Shown one piece after another: positions 37,026 to 43,991 of a stretch of DNA of 64,000 nucleotides. Source of the DNA: Paucibacter sp. Y2R2-4 (GTDB lineage: Bacteria > Pseudomonadota > Gammaproteobacteria > Burkholderiales > Burkholderiaceae_C); the NCBI RefSeq assembly GCF_025717535.1, contig NZ_JAJIRO010000003.1, forward strand, positions 310,001-374,000, written 5' to 3'. The notes under the pieces were generated by a model. It searched no databases. It was not told the origin of the DNA and saw only the letters and a program-made list of their open reading frames with translations. The position numbers were made by a program, and so were the translations under genes. Numbering within the stretch: position 1 is the first letter of the stretch; the number at the start of each line of letters is the position of its first letter.

Positions 37026-37973
37026 ATGAGCATCAATGAGGCCTTTGACAGCCTGCCGGATATGGCGGCTTTTGCTTGCGTGGTGGAGGCCGGCAGCTTC
37101 TCCGCCGCAGCGCGAAAAATGGGGCTCAGCCCCTCGGCAGTGAGCCGCCAGATTGCGCGGCTGGAGGCTCTTCTACGGGTGCGCCTGCTGGAGCGCAGCA
37201 CCCGCAAGCTTCGTTTGACCGAAGCCGGCCAGGCCGCCCACATCCGTTGCCAAGCGATGCTGGTGGCGGCGCGCGAGGTGCTGGCGCTGAGCGATACCGC
37301 CTCGGCCGAGCCGCAGGGCTTGTTGCGGATCAGCTGCCCCAAGGCGATTGCGCGCCAGCTGGTGCACCCGCTGGTGCCGGCGTTCCTGCAGCGCTACCCG
37401 CAGGTCGATCTGCAAATGGTGGTGACCGACCGCGCGCTGGACTTGTTCGATGAGTCCATCGATCTGGCCATCCGCGTCACGGACACGCCGCCGCCGGGCC
37501 TGGCTGGGCGACCCCTGTTCAAGCTGCGCCATATGCTTTGCGCCAGCCCGGCCTATCTGGCCGCGCATGGCGGTGGCCTTAAGCACCCTCGCGAACTCGC
37601 GGCCCATGCCTGCCTCTATCTCGGTGAAGACGAGCGCGATCGGCATTGGCGCTTTCGCCGTGGGGCGGAGGAACCAACGGTGCGGGTCAGCGGGCGCTAT
37701 GTAGCCAACCACAGCGAGATGCGCCTGGAAGGGGCGCTGGCCGATCTGGGCATCGCCAGCTTGCCGGAGTTTTGTGCGCGCGCGGCCTTGCGCAGCGGAG
37801 CTTTGCTACCGGTCTTGGACGACTGGGAGCACCTCACCGACTACGCCGGCATGCTCTGGCTGTTGTACCCCTCGCAGCGCTATCAGGCGCCCAAGCTGCG
37901 TGCGTGGATCGACCACTTGGTGGCGGGCTTGGCCGTTACTGCTGACGACACTCTCGGCCCTTCGAAAACTTAA
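37026..37973 (+). CDS. LysR-family regulator
   Basis: 315 residues. The HTH (AGSFSAAARKMGLSPSAVSR) and the effector domain (LDLFDESIDLAIRVTDTPPP) are typical of the CrgA/AaeR-like branch. The ATG at 37026 is preferred to a GTG at 37017. It is divergent from the EamA transporter across 106 bp, a classic regulator-target arrangement. It is the last chromosomal gene before the integron. Confidence 0.9.
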   Translation: MSINEAFDSLPDMAAFACVVEAGSFSAAARKMGLSPSAVSRQIARLEALLRVRLLERSTRKLRLTEAGQAAHIRCQAMLVAAREVLALSDTASAEPQGLLRISCPKAIARQLVHPLVPAFLQRYPQVDLQMVVTDRALDLFDESIDLAIRVTDTPPPGLAGRPLFKLRHMLCASPAYLAAHGGGLKHPRELAAHACLYLGEDERDRHWRFRRGAEEPTVRVSGRYVANHSEMRLEGALADLGIASLPEFCARAALRSGALLPVLDDWEHLTDYAGMLWLLYPSQRYQAPKLRAWIDHLVAGLAVTADDTLGPSKT

Positions 37974-37981
37974 ACTGAACT

Positions 37982-38068
37982 GCAGCAAAGTGCCCGTTGC
38001 AGTCATCCGTATTGGCATATTGAACTAGGGGCTCGTCCAATTGCAGACATTCATTGAGGTCCGCTTTG
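37982..38068 (-). repeat. Copy of a dispersed non-coding repeat at the intI truncation point
   Basis: Read on the minus strand, the core is CAACGGGCACTTTGCTGC, close to the copies at 58090, 58152, 55023 and 59972. The integrase-like sequence stops at about 38069, where this repeat region begins, suggesting that it marks the deletion or insertion junction. Confidence 0.5.
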
Positions 38069-38163
38069 TGGCAGCCTGACCGAACGAAGCGCCGGCAGCA
38101 GAGGTGAGATCTGCGGACGCAGGGTTTGCGGGGTGGCAAAGCCTCGCTCGAGCGTGGCAACAT
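38069..38163 (-). pseudogene. intI: Truncated integron integrase remnant (5' end only)
   Basis: On the minus strand, PLLPALRSVRL matches the start of class 1-like integron integrases (IntI1 has [20 protein letters not shown] shortly after its Met). The homology then stops and the rest of the roughly 320-340 codon gene is absent. An ATG at 38163 with an AGGAGG site at 38168-38173 would be the natural start, but it is in a different frame, so there is also a frameshift in about 30 codons. Position and orientation, next to attI and divergent from the cassettes, are as in a normal integron. I found no tyrosine recombinase elsewhere in the window. Confidence 0.7.
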
Positions 38164-38232
38164 GTGGCCTCCTGAGCTCCGGCAAGGCACAGAAGAAAAG
38201 TAACAAGCTGCCGGGTTTGGTTGGAAATTTGG

Positions 38233-38252
38233 TACTGTATAAAAATGGAGTC
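38233..38252. promoter_or_regulatory. LexA-like box at the intI promoter
   Basis: TACTGTATAAAAATGGAGTC resembles the SOS box in the class 1 intI promoter (GACTGTACAAAAAAACAGTC) in its left half, spacing and AT-rich centre; the right half-site is degraded. It lies 70 bp upstream of the intI remnant start. An outward TATAAA (38238-38243) overlaps it and could act as the -10 of a cassette promoter. Confidence 0.5.
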
Positions 38253-38270
38253 AAGGGAGGAAAAGTACAA

Positions 38271-38345
38271 ATGCATCAAGCGCTTGACACACCGCATGGG
38301 TACGACGTTAGGGAGCACGGGCTGTCGCCCTACAACACGTTACAC
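38271..38345 (+). other. attI recombination site of the integron
   Basis: The part GGGAGCACGGGCTGTCGCCC (38311-38330) followed by TACAACACGTTACAC lines up with class 1 attI (GCAGCAGGGCAGTCGCCCTA then AAACAAAGTTAGGC). The recombination core is GTTACAC at 38339-38345, followed at once by cassette 1. An upstream GTTAGGG (38307-38313) corresponds to the accessory direct-repeat core of attI1. The sequence identity is judged by eye from memory of attI1. Confidence 0.75.
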
Positions 38346-38365
38346 CCCACAAATAGGTTGGCGCC

Positions 38366-38656
38366 GTGATTCTCAAATCTAGACCATGCCCAAACTGTGG
38401 AACATCCCATGGATACTCCGCCTGGGCCCAGTCGAATTCATCAGTCGTTCGCCCTCTGCGCTGTAAGGCTTGTGCACAGTTCTTTCATCAGACCGGCCTG
38501 CGCAAATGGTTCTGTTTCAGCCTCTTGTTTCCGTCGGGGATCTTTTTTGCATTTCACTGGGCATTGGGCGTAGCTGCTGTTGTTGTCGGCATTGTTTTCA
38601 TGCTGGTCGCGCTCAATCGATTCAGCGCTCTGGAAGCCGGTCCAAAGCATGGCTAG
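38366..38656 (+). CDS. Cassette 1: zinc-ribbon small membrane protein
   Basis: 96 residues from a GTG at 38366. An N-terminal CPNCG...CKAC zinc ribbon (residues 8-36) is followed by two hydrophobic helices (FCFSLLFPSGIFFAFHWALG; VAAVVVGIVFMLVALN). The start is 20 bp after the attI core, usual for a first cassette. Function unknown. Similar ribbon-plus-two-helix proteins occur in cassettes 10, 13 and 27. Confidence 0.7.
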   Translation: MILKSRPCPNCGTSHGYSAWAQSNSSVVRPLRCKACAQFFHQTGLRKWFCFSLLFPSGIFFAFHWALGVAAVVVGIVFMLVALNRFSALEAGPKHG

Positions 38657-38683
38657 ATCTACCCTGAGCGTACAAAATATTTG

Positions 38684-38792
38684 GTCTAGTCTGTGGCTCG
38701 AGCTGACTCGCAACGGCTGGTCATTCCAGTCCGCCATTTCATTACGGGCCTTCCGTCCAGACGTCGCTCGCGGCTCAACTTCGACGGTAGGC
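38684..38792 (+). repeat. attC 1 (degenerate)
   Basis: It belongs to the family with the CATTTCATT centre and GGCTCAACTTCGACG before R'. R'' is GTCTAGT and R' is GGTAGGC (normally GTTAGGC), so both core sites are mutated. Confidence 0.75.
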
Positions 38793-38800
38793 TGCTACCC

Positions 38801-39097
38801 ATGGATCGACTAGGCACAATCGCAGGACCGGCGTTCTTCGTGTGCGCGATTGGTGCGCACCTCATACTCGGCATCCACGCGTTGGTTCGAGTGCTTGGTG
38901 TGGGCTGCATCATCGGCGGCATGCATGCGCTGGTCACGCGAGAGGTACCCGTTGGTTGGGAAGGCCTACCGCCCAGTACCCACTTGTGCGGTGCCGCTGC
39001 GATCATATTTGGCCTGTTCTTGTTGGGTGTTGGTCTTGGTATGGTCTTCTTTGCTGGAGTCGCAAGCTGCATGCTTGGATGGGCGCCCGAATGTTGA
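38801..39097 (+). CDS. Cassette 2: small membrane protein
   Basis: 98 residues, about three transmembrane helices (TIAGPAFFVCAIGAHLILGI; IHALVRVLGVGCIIGGMHAL; AAIIFGLFLLGVGLGMVFFA). The ATG at 38801 is 9 bp after the R' core. No family recognised. Confidence 0.65.
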   Translation: MDRLGTIAGPAFFVCAIGAHLILGIHALVRVLGVGCIIGGMHALVTREVPVGWEGLPPSTHLCGAAAIIFGLFLLGVGLGMVFFAGVASCMLGWAPEC

Positions 39098-39107
39098 AGC
39101 GCTGGCA

Positions 39108-39140
39108 GCCTAGCCAGTCGGCTCAGCTTCACCGTTGGAG
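39108..39140 (+). repeat. attC 2 (internally deleted, 33 bp)
   Basis: R'' (GCAGCCTAGC) is the reverse complement, with one mismatch, of the cassette's left end (GGTAGGCTGC at 38786). R' is GTTGGAG at 39134. The hairpin arms and loop of a normal site are missing, leaving only CAGTCGGCTCAGCTTCACC between the cores. Confidence 0.65.
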
Positions 39141-39151
39141 CGCAAGACCAC

Positions 39152-39739
39152 ATGCGAAGAGTCATATTCATAAGTCATCCGAACGTTGTGATCAGCAGAG
39201 AGATTCCGGTGCCTCAATGGCCGCTCTCAAGCCTTGGTCGAAGCAGGATGGCTGCGTCACTGGTCCAGCCTTGGATACAAGGTATATCTGCGATCTACTG
39301 CAGCACTGAACAGAAGTCGATTGACAGTGCAGAGATCCTTGCTCGCCATCTTTCTTTGGAAATTCAACAGGACCGAGACCTTGGAGAGAACGATCGTTCT
39401 TCGACAGGGTTCCTTCCTCCCGACGAGTTCGAAAAGGTTGCCAACCAGTTCTTCGCCGCTCCGGATGAATCGGCTCGCGGATGGGAAACAGCACTCGCCG
39501 CCCAGCAGCGCATCGTTGAGGCCGTGGGGAGATTGGCTAACGCCGATGGGACATCCGGCAGTATTGCAATCGTTTCGCATGGCGCGGTGGGGACGCTGCT
39601 GTATTGCCACTTGTCGGGGCAATCCATTTCTAGGCGCTGGGATCAACCTTCGAATGGTGGTGGAAATTTCTTCACCTTTCAATTGAGTCCGTTGCAAGTA
39701 TTTTCTTGGTGGAAACCGATTGATGAATTTATGCTCTAA
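39152..39739 (+). CDS. Cassette 3: histidine phosphatase (phosphoglycerate mutase-like) family
   Basis: 195 residues. The start MRRVIFISHPNVVIS carries the catalytic His in a variant ISHP (usually RHG or SHP in SixA-like members). SIAIVSHGAVGTLLYCHL holds the second His, and STEQKSIDSAEILA the usual T-xx-RAxxTA-like segment. It probably dephosphorylates a small phosphoester or a phospho-His protein. The stop TAA lies inside the R'' core of its attC. Confidence 0.75.
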   Translation: MRRVIFISHPNVVISREIPVPQWPLSSLGRSRMAASLVQPWIQGISAIYCSTEQKSIDSAEILARHLSLEIQQDRDLGENDRSSTGFLPPDEFEKVANQFFAAPDESARGWETALAAQQRIVEAVGRLANADGTSGSIAIVSHGAVGTLLYCHLSGQSISRRWDQPSNGGGNFFTFQLSPLQVFSWWKPIDEFML

Positions 39740-39844
39740 CCGGTTTCTCGAGCGGACCTCCGCCACCTGGCCGCGCTACGCTGTCTGTATATTTTTAGCT
39801 CCGCGCGGCCAGTTGGCTGCGGCCTCTCAGCTTCAACGTTGAAC
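39734..39844 (+). repeat. attC 3 (111 bp)
   Basis: R'' CTCTAAC, R' GTTGAAC. The arms CTGGCCGCGCTACGCTG / CCGCGCGGCCAG with a TATATTTTTAG loop define a second attC family. The cassette's left end (GTTGGAGCGC) and R'' (ATGCTCTAAC) are nearly complementary. Confidence 0.88.
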
Positions 39845-39847
39845 CGC

Positions 39848-40192
39848 ATGTACCCAGTTCCGTCTTTAGCGCGGCAGCTCGAAACCGAGTGGGTGTCCGA
39901 TCTCGCGGCGCACTTCGGACGGTCCGTAGACGATGTTCTGCAACAGGTTCGGCCGTGGTTCGACTTTCCGGGTGGTCAACTACGAATTGAGCTGATGGAT
40001 GGCTCTGTCGTGCAGTTCGAGTGGGCGTTTCACATCGCCTGCGAAGCGAAGCACGCAATCGCAGTATTCACGGAGCATTGCGGCCATCATGTCTTCCCGT
40101 ATCACGAAGCAAAGGTCTATCGCGATGGACTGTTGGTCTATGCGCAAGCGGTTCAACCTTTTGCTGCAGCAGACGGCTACGTCGGCCGATGA
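39848..40192 (+). CDS. Cassette 4: hypothetical protein with attC-encoded C-terminus
   Basis: 114 residues, soluble, mixed alpha/beta (WAFHIACEAKHAIAVFTEHC; HHVFPYHEAKVYRDGLLVYA). The last 13 residues (VQPFAAADGYVGR) are translated from its own attC. The ATG at 39848 is 3 bp after R'. Function unknown. The stop overlaps the next ORF's first ATG. Confidence 0.65.
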   Translation: MYPVPSLARQLETEWVSDLAAHFGRSVDDVLQQVRPWFDFPGGQLRIELMDGSVVQFEWAFHIACEAKHAIAVFTEHCGHHVFPYHEAKVYRDGLLVYAQAVQPFAAADGYVGR

Positions 40193-40207
40193 GCGCGAAC
40201 GATATGA
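40151..40207 (+). repeat. attC 4 (57 bp, degraded R')
   Basis: R'' GTTCAAC complements the left end of cassette 4 (GTTGAACCGC). The expected R' position, 57 bp away, reads GATATGA, so the recombination core is lost. Compare the intact sister site at 49164-49220. Confidence 0.7.
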
Positions 40208-40434
40208 ATCAGATGATCATTGAGAACGCCTTCTTGACCTTGTGTGGATTCCTCTCGATCTACATCGGTTGCAGATTCGTCGTGGCGAGGAAGATTCCAA
40301 TCGTCAGCGAAGACGATCGCGAAACATATGGCTGGCTTCGCGGGAAGGAGGCTGTCTTTGCAGGACTTGCGGTTGTCGCCTTGGGGCTTGCGCTCTTGGC
40401 TGGCGCGATTGGCCTCATCAATCTACATGCCTAG
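40204..40434 (+). CDS. Cassette 5: small membrane protein
   Basis: 76 residues (81 if started at the ATG at 40189, which overlaps the previous stop). Two membrane helices (NAFLTLCGFLSIYIGCRFVV; AVFAGLAVVALGLALLAGAI). The left boundary of this cassette is unclear, because neither nearby attC core complements it. Confidence 0.55.
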   Translation: MNQMIIENAFLTLCGFLSIYIGCRFVVARKIPIVSEDDRETYGWLRGKEAVFAGLAVVALGLALLAGAIGLINLHA

Positions 40435-40476
40435 CCACATGAACATCCTGAGATGGCCATCTACTTCAGCAGTGTT

Positions 40477-40533
40477 CCAGAACCTGCCCTTGGAGCGGAC
40501 CGCCTTAGGCGTCAGCTCACTTTCACGTTAAAG
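40477..40533 (+). repeat. attC 5 (57 bp)
   Basis: R'' CCAGAAC, R' GTTAAAG, with short arms GAGCGGACCGCC / GGCGTCAGCTC. R'' does not complement the left end of cassette 5, so one boundary in this stretch has been rearranged. Confidence 0.7.
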
Positions 40534-40539
40534 CGCAGC

Positions 40540-40950
40540 ATGGGCGTACTTCACCACTCGTCAGCGACACTCCGCTTCTTTGGAGACGACTTAGTTCCTG
40601 AGACGCTCACCACGCTCCTTGGAGTTGCGCCATCAGAGGCGATCGTGAAGGGGCAGGAGATTGTTGGACGGTCAACCGGCGTGGTCCGCATCGCTCAGAC
40701 AGGTAGTTGGCGGCTGAATGCAGAGAGGCGCGAGCCAGAGGATCTCGAATCTCAAGTTTTTGAACTACTTGGCCAGGTCACTGACGACCTGCGCGTTTGG
40801 GAGTCCTTGTCGCGCTACAAGCCAAATCTTTTCTGCGGAATTTTTATGGCGGGAAGCAATGACGGCCTGCCGCTGTCTTCCAGAGCGCTTCGTTCATTAG
40901 GGCAACGAGGCATAGCGTTGGACCTCGACATCTATGACTCCAGCGACTAA
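40540..40950 (+). CDS. Cassette 6: DUF4279-like protein
   Basis: 136 residues. The sequence SATLRFFGDDLVPETLTTLL followed by GVAPSEAIVKGQ, a conserved central Trp (TGSWRLNAE) and a C-terminal LDIYDSSD match the general pattern of DUF4279 proteins. The ATG at 40540 lies 7 bp after R'; the open frame continues upstream through attC 5 but that part is attC sequence. Function unknown. Confidence 0.65.
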   Translation: MGVLHHSSATLRFFGDDLVPETLTTLLGVAPSEAIVKGQEIVGRSTGVVRIAQTGSWRLNAERREPEDLESQVFELLGQVTDDLRVWESLSRYKPNLFCGIFMAGSNDGLPLSSRALRSLGQRGIALDLDIYDSSD

Positions 40951-40968
40951 GAAGGTGGTAGAAGTGCA

Positions 40969-41079
40969 CTCAAACTACTCGTTCGAGCCGAGTTGCAGCT
41001 GCTGGTCACTTCAGGCCCCCATTTCATTCTGGGCCTTCCGAGCCCATCCGCCGTTAGCGGCTCAACTTCGACGTTAAAC
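40969..41079 (+). repeat. attC 6 (111 bp)
   Basis: CATTTCATTC family. R'' CTCAAAC, R' GTTAAAC. The arms include GGCCCCCATTTCATTCTGGG and GGCTCAACTTCGAC. Confidence 0.9.
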
Positions 41080-41082
41080 AGC

Positions 41083-41391
41083 ATGGCAACGCTCATATGG
41101 CGCGCACCGATGCGGTACTTGTCGCAAGGCGACGAGGCGGCATTCTTCGCCTGGCTGAAGTCCGTCCCTGGCGTCATCGCCGTGGTCGGATCGGGTCGCG
41201 AACTGCATATTCAGCTTCGTTCCAAACGTCTGTCGCAGCGGGGCTTGCGCGAATTGATCGCGTTGCACACACGGTATGACGGTAATCTAAACGAACTCGC
41301 GCAGTTCGCGACAGAGGCCAACTCTGGTTGGTTCAAAGCGCCGAATTCGGTCTGGCATCACGCTATTTTCGGTGTGGAAAATGCTGTTTAA
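41083..41391 (+). CDS. Cassette 7: hypothetical protein
   Basis: 102 residues, soluble (FFAWLKSVPGVIAVVGSGRE; LRELIALHTRYDGNLNELAQ). The ATG at 41083 is 3 bp after R'. The stop TAA is part of R''. No family recognised. Confidence 0.6.
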   Translation: MATLIWRAPMRYLSQGDEAAFFAWLKSVPGVIAVVGSGRELHIQLRSKRLSQRGLRELIALHTRYDGNLNELAQFATEANSGWFKAPNSVWHHAIFGVENAV

Positions 41392-41454
41392 CCCTTTGGT
41401 CAAGCGGACCTGCGCCAGCTACGCTGGCTGGTCCGCTCACCGCGAACGTTAGGC
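41386..41454 (+). repeat. attC 7 (69 bp)
   Basis: R'' GTTTAAC, R' GTTAGGC. Arms GCCAGC / GCTGGC. The 12-base ATGCTGTTTAAC exactly complements the cassette's left end GTTAAACAGCAT. Confidence 0.9.
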
Positions 41455-41485
41455 CTGTATCCCCCACTTTCACGAAAGATGCTCG

Positions 41486-41797
41486 ATGACTCTCGGAAGC
41501 TCGTTTGCTATTGACTTCGCCGTTTGCACTGGGCTCGGCGTTGCTGCTACTTCTTGCTTCCTGGCCAATTTGGTCGTACTTCGGGAACTCAAATTCGACG
41601 CTGCGCAAAAAGTTAGGCTCGCCATACTCCGTGTTGTGCTCTTTGTCATTTTTGTGGGTGGCATGCTTTCCGTCGCCGTGGTGATCGGGGACACAAAGTC
41701 CGTCCGAGATTCCGACTCTATTTGGGGATTCGTGTTCGGCGCAATTCTGCTCGTTCCAACCATCCGTTTGGTTCTGAAGACCGATGCGCAGGCCTAA
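41486..41797 (+). CDS. Cassette 8: small membrane protein
   Basis: 103 residues with three membrane helices (FAVCTGLGVAATSCFLANLV; LRVVLFVIFVGGMLSVAVVI; GFVFGAILLVPTIRLVL). The ATG at 41486 is 31 bp after R'. The stop is supplied by R''. Function unknown. Confidence 0.65.
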   Translation: MTLGSSFAIDFAVCTGLGVAATSCFLANLVVLRELKFDAAQKVRLAILRVVLFVIFVGGMLSVAVVIGDTKSVRDSDSIWGFVFGAILLVPTIRLVLKTDAQA

Positions 41798-41902
41798 CTG
41801 GTCATTCGAGCCGACTCGCAACGGCCGGTCACTTCAAGCCCCCATTTCATTCTTTGCCTTCCGTACCCAGCCGCCGTTCGTGGCTCAACTTCGACGTTAG
41901 GC
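41792..41902 (+). repeat. attC 8 (111 bp)
   Basis: CATTTCATTC family. R'' GCCTAAC, R' GTTAGGC. CAGGCCTAAC is the exact reverse complement of the cassette's left end. Confidence 0.92.
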
Positions 41903-41911
41903 CGCAAAAGC

Positions 41912-42400
41912 ATGACCACACATATACCTGCGCATCTGGCTGACTTCTGGAGTGCCTTCGCCGATTCAATCGGCGGCGTGGACGCAGCCCGTTTCTACGA
42001 TGTGTGCGTCTTCGGGGACAGTGAGGCTCTGGCGAATGAACTAGCCGAACTCGTGCTGCGGGGCACTAAGCGCGCTACAGCGGGGTCGGTAAGCTCCTTC
42101 GAAGATGAAGGGAAACGAATTCCTATGCCCGGCGATCTGAGCATCATCACGAACTGGGCAGGCAGGCCGCTGTGCATCATTGAAACTGAATCAGTCGAGG
42201 TTGTTCCTTTCAGCGAGGTGTGTTCCGAATTTGCGGCCACTGAAGGCGAAGGGGATGGCTCGTTGTTGTTCTGGCGAGAGGAGCATAGACAGTACTTCAC
42301 TCGCGAGTGCGCCCGGGCAGGCCGCCAGTTCAGCGAGAGCATGCTTGTTGCCTGTGAGCGGTTCAAAGTTGTCTACCAGCCTTCAACCAATGCGGCCTAA
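41912..42400 (+). CDS. Cassette 9: ASCH domain protein
   Basis: 162 residues. LVLRGTKRATAGSVSSFEDE is the ASCH signature (substrate-cleft G-x-K-xxT), with GDLSIITNWAGRPLCIIETE and GDGSLLFWREEHRQYF later. ASCH proteins are PUA-like and bind RNA or modified nucleosides; some hydrolyse N4-acetylcytidine. The stop is within R''. Confidence 0.8.
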   Translation: MTTHIPAHLADFWSAFADSIGGVDAARFYDVCVFGDSEALANELAELVLRGTKRATAGSVSSFEDEGKRIPMPGDLSIITNWAGRPLCIIETESVEVVPFSEVCSEFAATEGEGDGSLLFWREEHRQYFTRECARAGRQFSESMLVACERFKVVYQPSTNAA

Positions 42401-42505
42401 CCCTGCGTCCGAGCCGACTCGCAACGGCTGGTCGCTCCAAGCCGCCATTTCATTCTGGGCCTTCCGCGCCCGGCCGTCGCTCGCGGCTCAGCTTCAACGT
42501 TAGAC
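42395..42505 (+). repeat. attC 9 (111 bp)
   Basis: CATTTCATTC family, R'' GCCTAAC, R' GTTAGAC. GCGGCCTAAC complements the cassette's left end GTTAGGCCGC exactly. Confidence 0.92.
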
Positions 42506-42546
42506 CTCAGGGAACTCCGTTGCTACGAACGCGCCGCTCATCGTCG

Positions 42547-42873
42547 ATGTCTGTCTGCCCTGCATGCGGGAGCGACAGCATTTCTAAAATTGAGCCTGTC
42601 GTCGTGTCACTGCATTTGCCGACACACAAATGCACGTCATGCGGTGCGCGGTTGACTACTCGACTAAGCTCCGGAGCGATTGCCTACGTTGTAGTTGGAT
42701 TTGGACTCATGCTTACTGTCATGTTCTTGCACGACGCTTCCAAGTCAGTGCCAGAACTCTCCGCAGGCTTCCGTGCCATCGCAGCCGTTGCTTTGCTGGG
42801 TGGCGTATTCGGCTTCGCTGCAAATAGAGTCTTGCGCAATATTGAGTTCAGGCTTTGGAGGCCGCGGTCATGA
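42547..42873 (+). CDS. Cassette 10: zinc-ribbon small membrane protein
   Basis: 108 residues from the ATG at 42547 (a TTG at 42520 is possible). CPACGSDS...HKCTSCG forms an N-terminal zinc ribbon, followed by two membrane helices (AIAYVVVGFGLMLTVMFLH; AIAAVALLGGVFGFAANRVL). It has the same plan as cassettes 1 and 13. Confidence 0.7.
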   Translation: MSVCPACGSDSISKIEPVVVSLHLPTHKCTSCGARLTTRLSSGAIAYVVVGFGLMLTVMFLHDASKSVPELSAGFRAIAAVALLGGVFGFAANRVLRNIEFRLWRPRS

Positions 42874-42901
42874 CCGCTGGTTGTTTCTCCGCCGGTCTGA
42901 G

Positions 42902-43012
42902 GTCTAACCATTCGCTCGAGTGGACCTCCGCCAGCTGGCCGCGCTACGCTGCCTGTATATTTTCAGGTCCGCGCGGCCAGTTGGCTGCGGCCCCTCAGAT
43001 CGAACGCTAGCC
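42902..43012 (+). repeat. attC 10 (111 bp, R' mutated)
   Basis: TATATTTTCAG family. R'' GTCTAAC, R' GCTAGCC instead of GTTAGCC. GAGGTCTAAC complements the cassette's left end exactly. Confidence 0.88.
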
Positions 43013-43017
43013 ATCTG

Positions 43018-43401
43018 GTGAATATGAGCGCAGCAATCTCCGTCATCCGCGCAGGCACCGCTTGGCTTTTGCTTCTTGCGGCTCTCGGATTTGCCTTACT
43101 CCTTCTAAACGGAGCGGCGTTTTCTGCGTGGATGTCGGGTGGTCCGCCAAATCCGGTTCCGCAAGGCTGGGCAACGCGATCTCAGGCTCAATTGGCATAT
43201 GCAGCCGCAGTCGCCTTTGCTGGATTTGCCGTTTTCCGCGTCATTCGAGAGATTCCAGCGCTTTCGCGAATCACAATTGCCCTTGCTGCAGCTTCAGCAG
43301 TGCTCGGTGTATGGCCAAGCGTCCATCAGTTTGTCCAGGTTGATCGCTGCCTCGACAGCGGAGGTCAGTGGAACTACGAGGGAATGCAATGCGAACGCTA
43401 G
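43018..43401 (+). CDS. Cassette 11: membrane protein
   Basis: 127 residues from a GTG (an ATG is at 43024). Three membrane helices, for example AWLLLLAALGFALLLLNGAA, and a C-terminal periplasmic tail with two Cys (DRCLDSGGQWNYEGMQCER). Function unknown. Confidence 0.6.
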   Translation: MNMSAAISVIRAGTAWLLLLAALGFALLLLNGAAFSAWMSGGPPNPVPQGWATRSQAQLAYAAAVAFAGFAVFRVIREIPALSRITIALAAASAVLGVWPSVHQFVQVDRCLDSGGQWNYEGMQCER

Positions 43402-43411
43402 GCGCGAAGAT

Positions 43412-43522
43412 GGCTAACCGGGCGTTCGAGCCGACTCGCAACGGCTGGTCACTCCTGGCCCCCATTTCATTCTTGGCCTTTCGTGCCCAGCCGCCGCTCG
43501 CGGCTCAACTTCGACGTTCAAC
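43412..43522 (+). repeat. attC 11 (111 bp)
   Basis: CATTTCATTC family. R'' GGCTAAC, R' GTTCAAC. GATGGCTAAC complements the cassette's left end (GCTAGCCATC) with one mismatch, showing that the mutated base is in the left end. Confidence 0.9.
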
Positions 43523-43525
43523 AGC

Positions 43526-43930
43526 ATGAATACCGCCGCTCTCCATCGTCTGCGTTCTTGGTATCGCGAATGGCGTCTTGGTCCGCTGCCCCCGCTGCCA
43601 TATCGGTCGCGCCTGTGCCAAGGTGCTGCGTGGCGGAAGGCCTTTCCCGGCGCACCGAAGGAGGAAGTGCGCGAATTTCTCGAAGTCTTCGTAAAGGCAT
43701 TTGCCTTTCGATCTTCATCGCGATTGAACTTTGCGCCGGACGATTCGATTCTTGCAATCTACCGGACGCTGTATCCAAATCGGTGGACTCCCGACTCGCT
43801 GGAGGTTGAGTCATTCGCAAAGCAGGTGGAGGACCGCTACCGCATTGGCTTTGCCAAGGTTTGGCATGAACACCTCACATTGGGTGAACTTTTTGGCGCT
43901 GTACAGCTTGCACGAGGAGGCCGCCCATGA
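43526..43930 (+). CDS. Cassette 12: hypothetical protein, possibly DUF1493/acyl-carrier-like
   Basis: 134 residues. The C-terminal half LNFAPDDSILAIYRTLYPNR...WTPDSLEVESFAKQVEDRYR...LTLGELFGAV resembles the DUF1493 acyl-carrier-like pattern, but no phosphopantetheine Ser motif is evident. Treat the family as tentative. The ATG at 43526 is 3 bp after R'. Confidence 0.6.
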   Translation: MNTAALHRLRSWYREWRLGPLPPLPYRSRLCQGAAWRKAFPGAPKEEVREFLEVFVKAFAFRSSSRLNFAPDDSILAIYRTLYPNRWTPDSLEVESFAKQVEDRYRIGFAKVWHEHLTLGELFGAVQLARGGRP

Positions 43931-43931
43931 T

Positions 43932-43988
43932 TTTGAACCTTTCGCTCCAGCGGACGGGCTCACAGCCCGCTGAGCTTTGACGTTATGC
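43932..43988 (+). repeat. attC 12 (57 bp)
   Basis: R'' TTTGAAC, R' GTTATGC, arms CAGCGGACGGGCT / AGCCCGCTGAG. Confidence 0.85.
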
Positions 43989-43991
43989 AGC

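Noticed and set aside
40453-40539. Upstream extension of the DUF4279-like protein
   Set aside because: The extra 29 codons lie mostly inside attC 5; the family-like start is the ATG at 40540.
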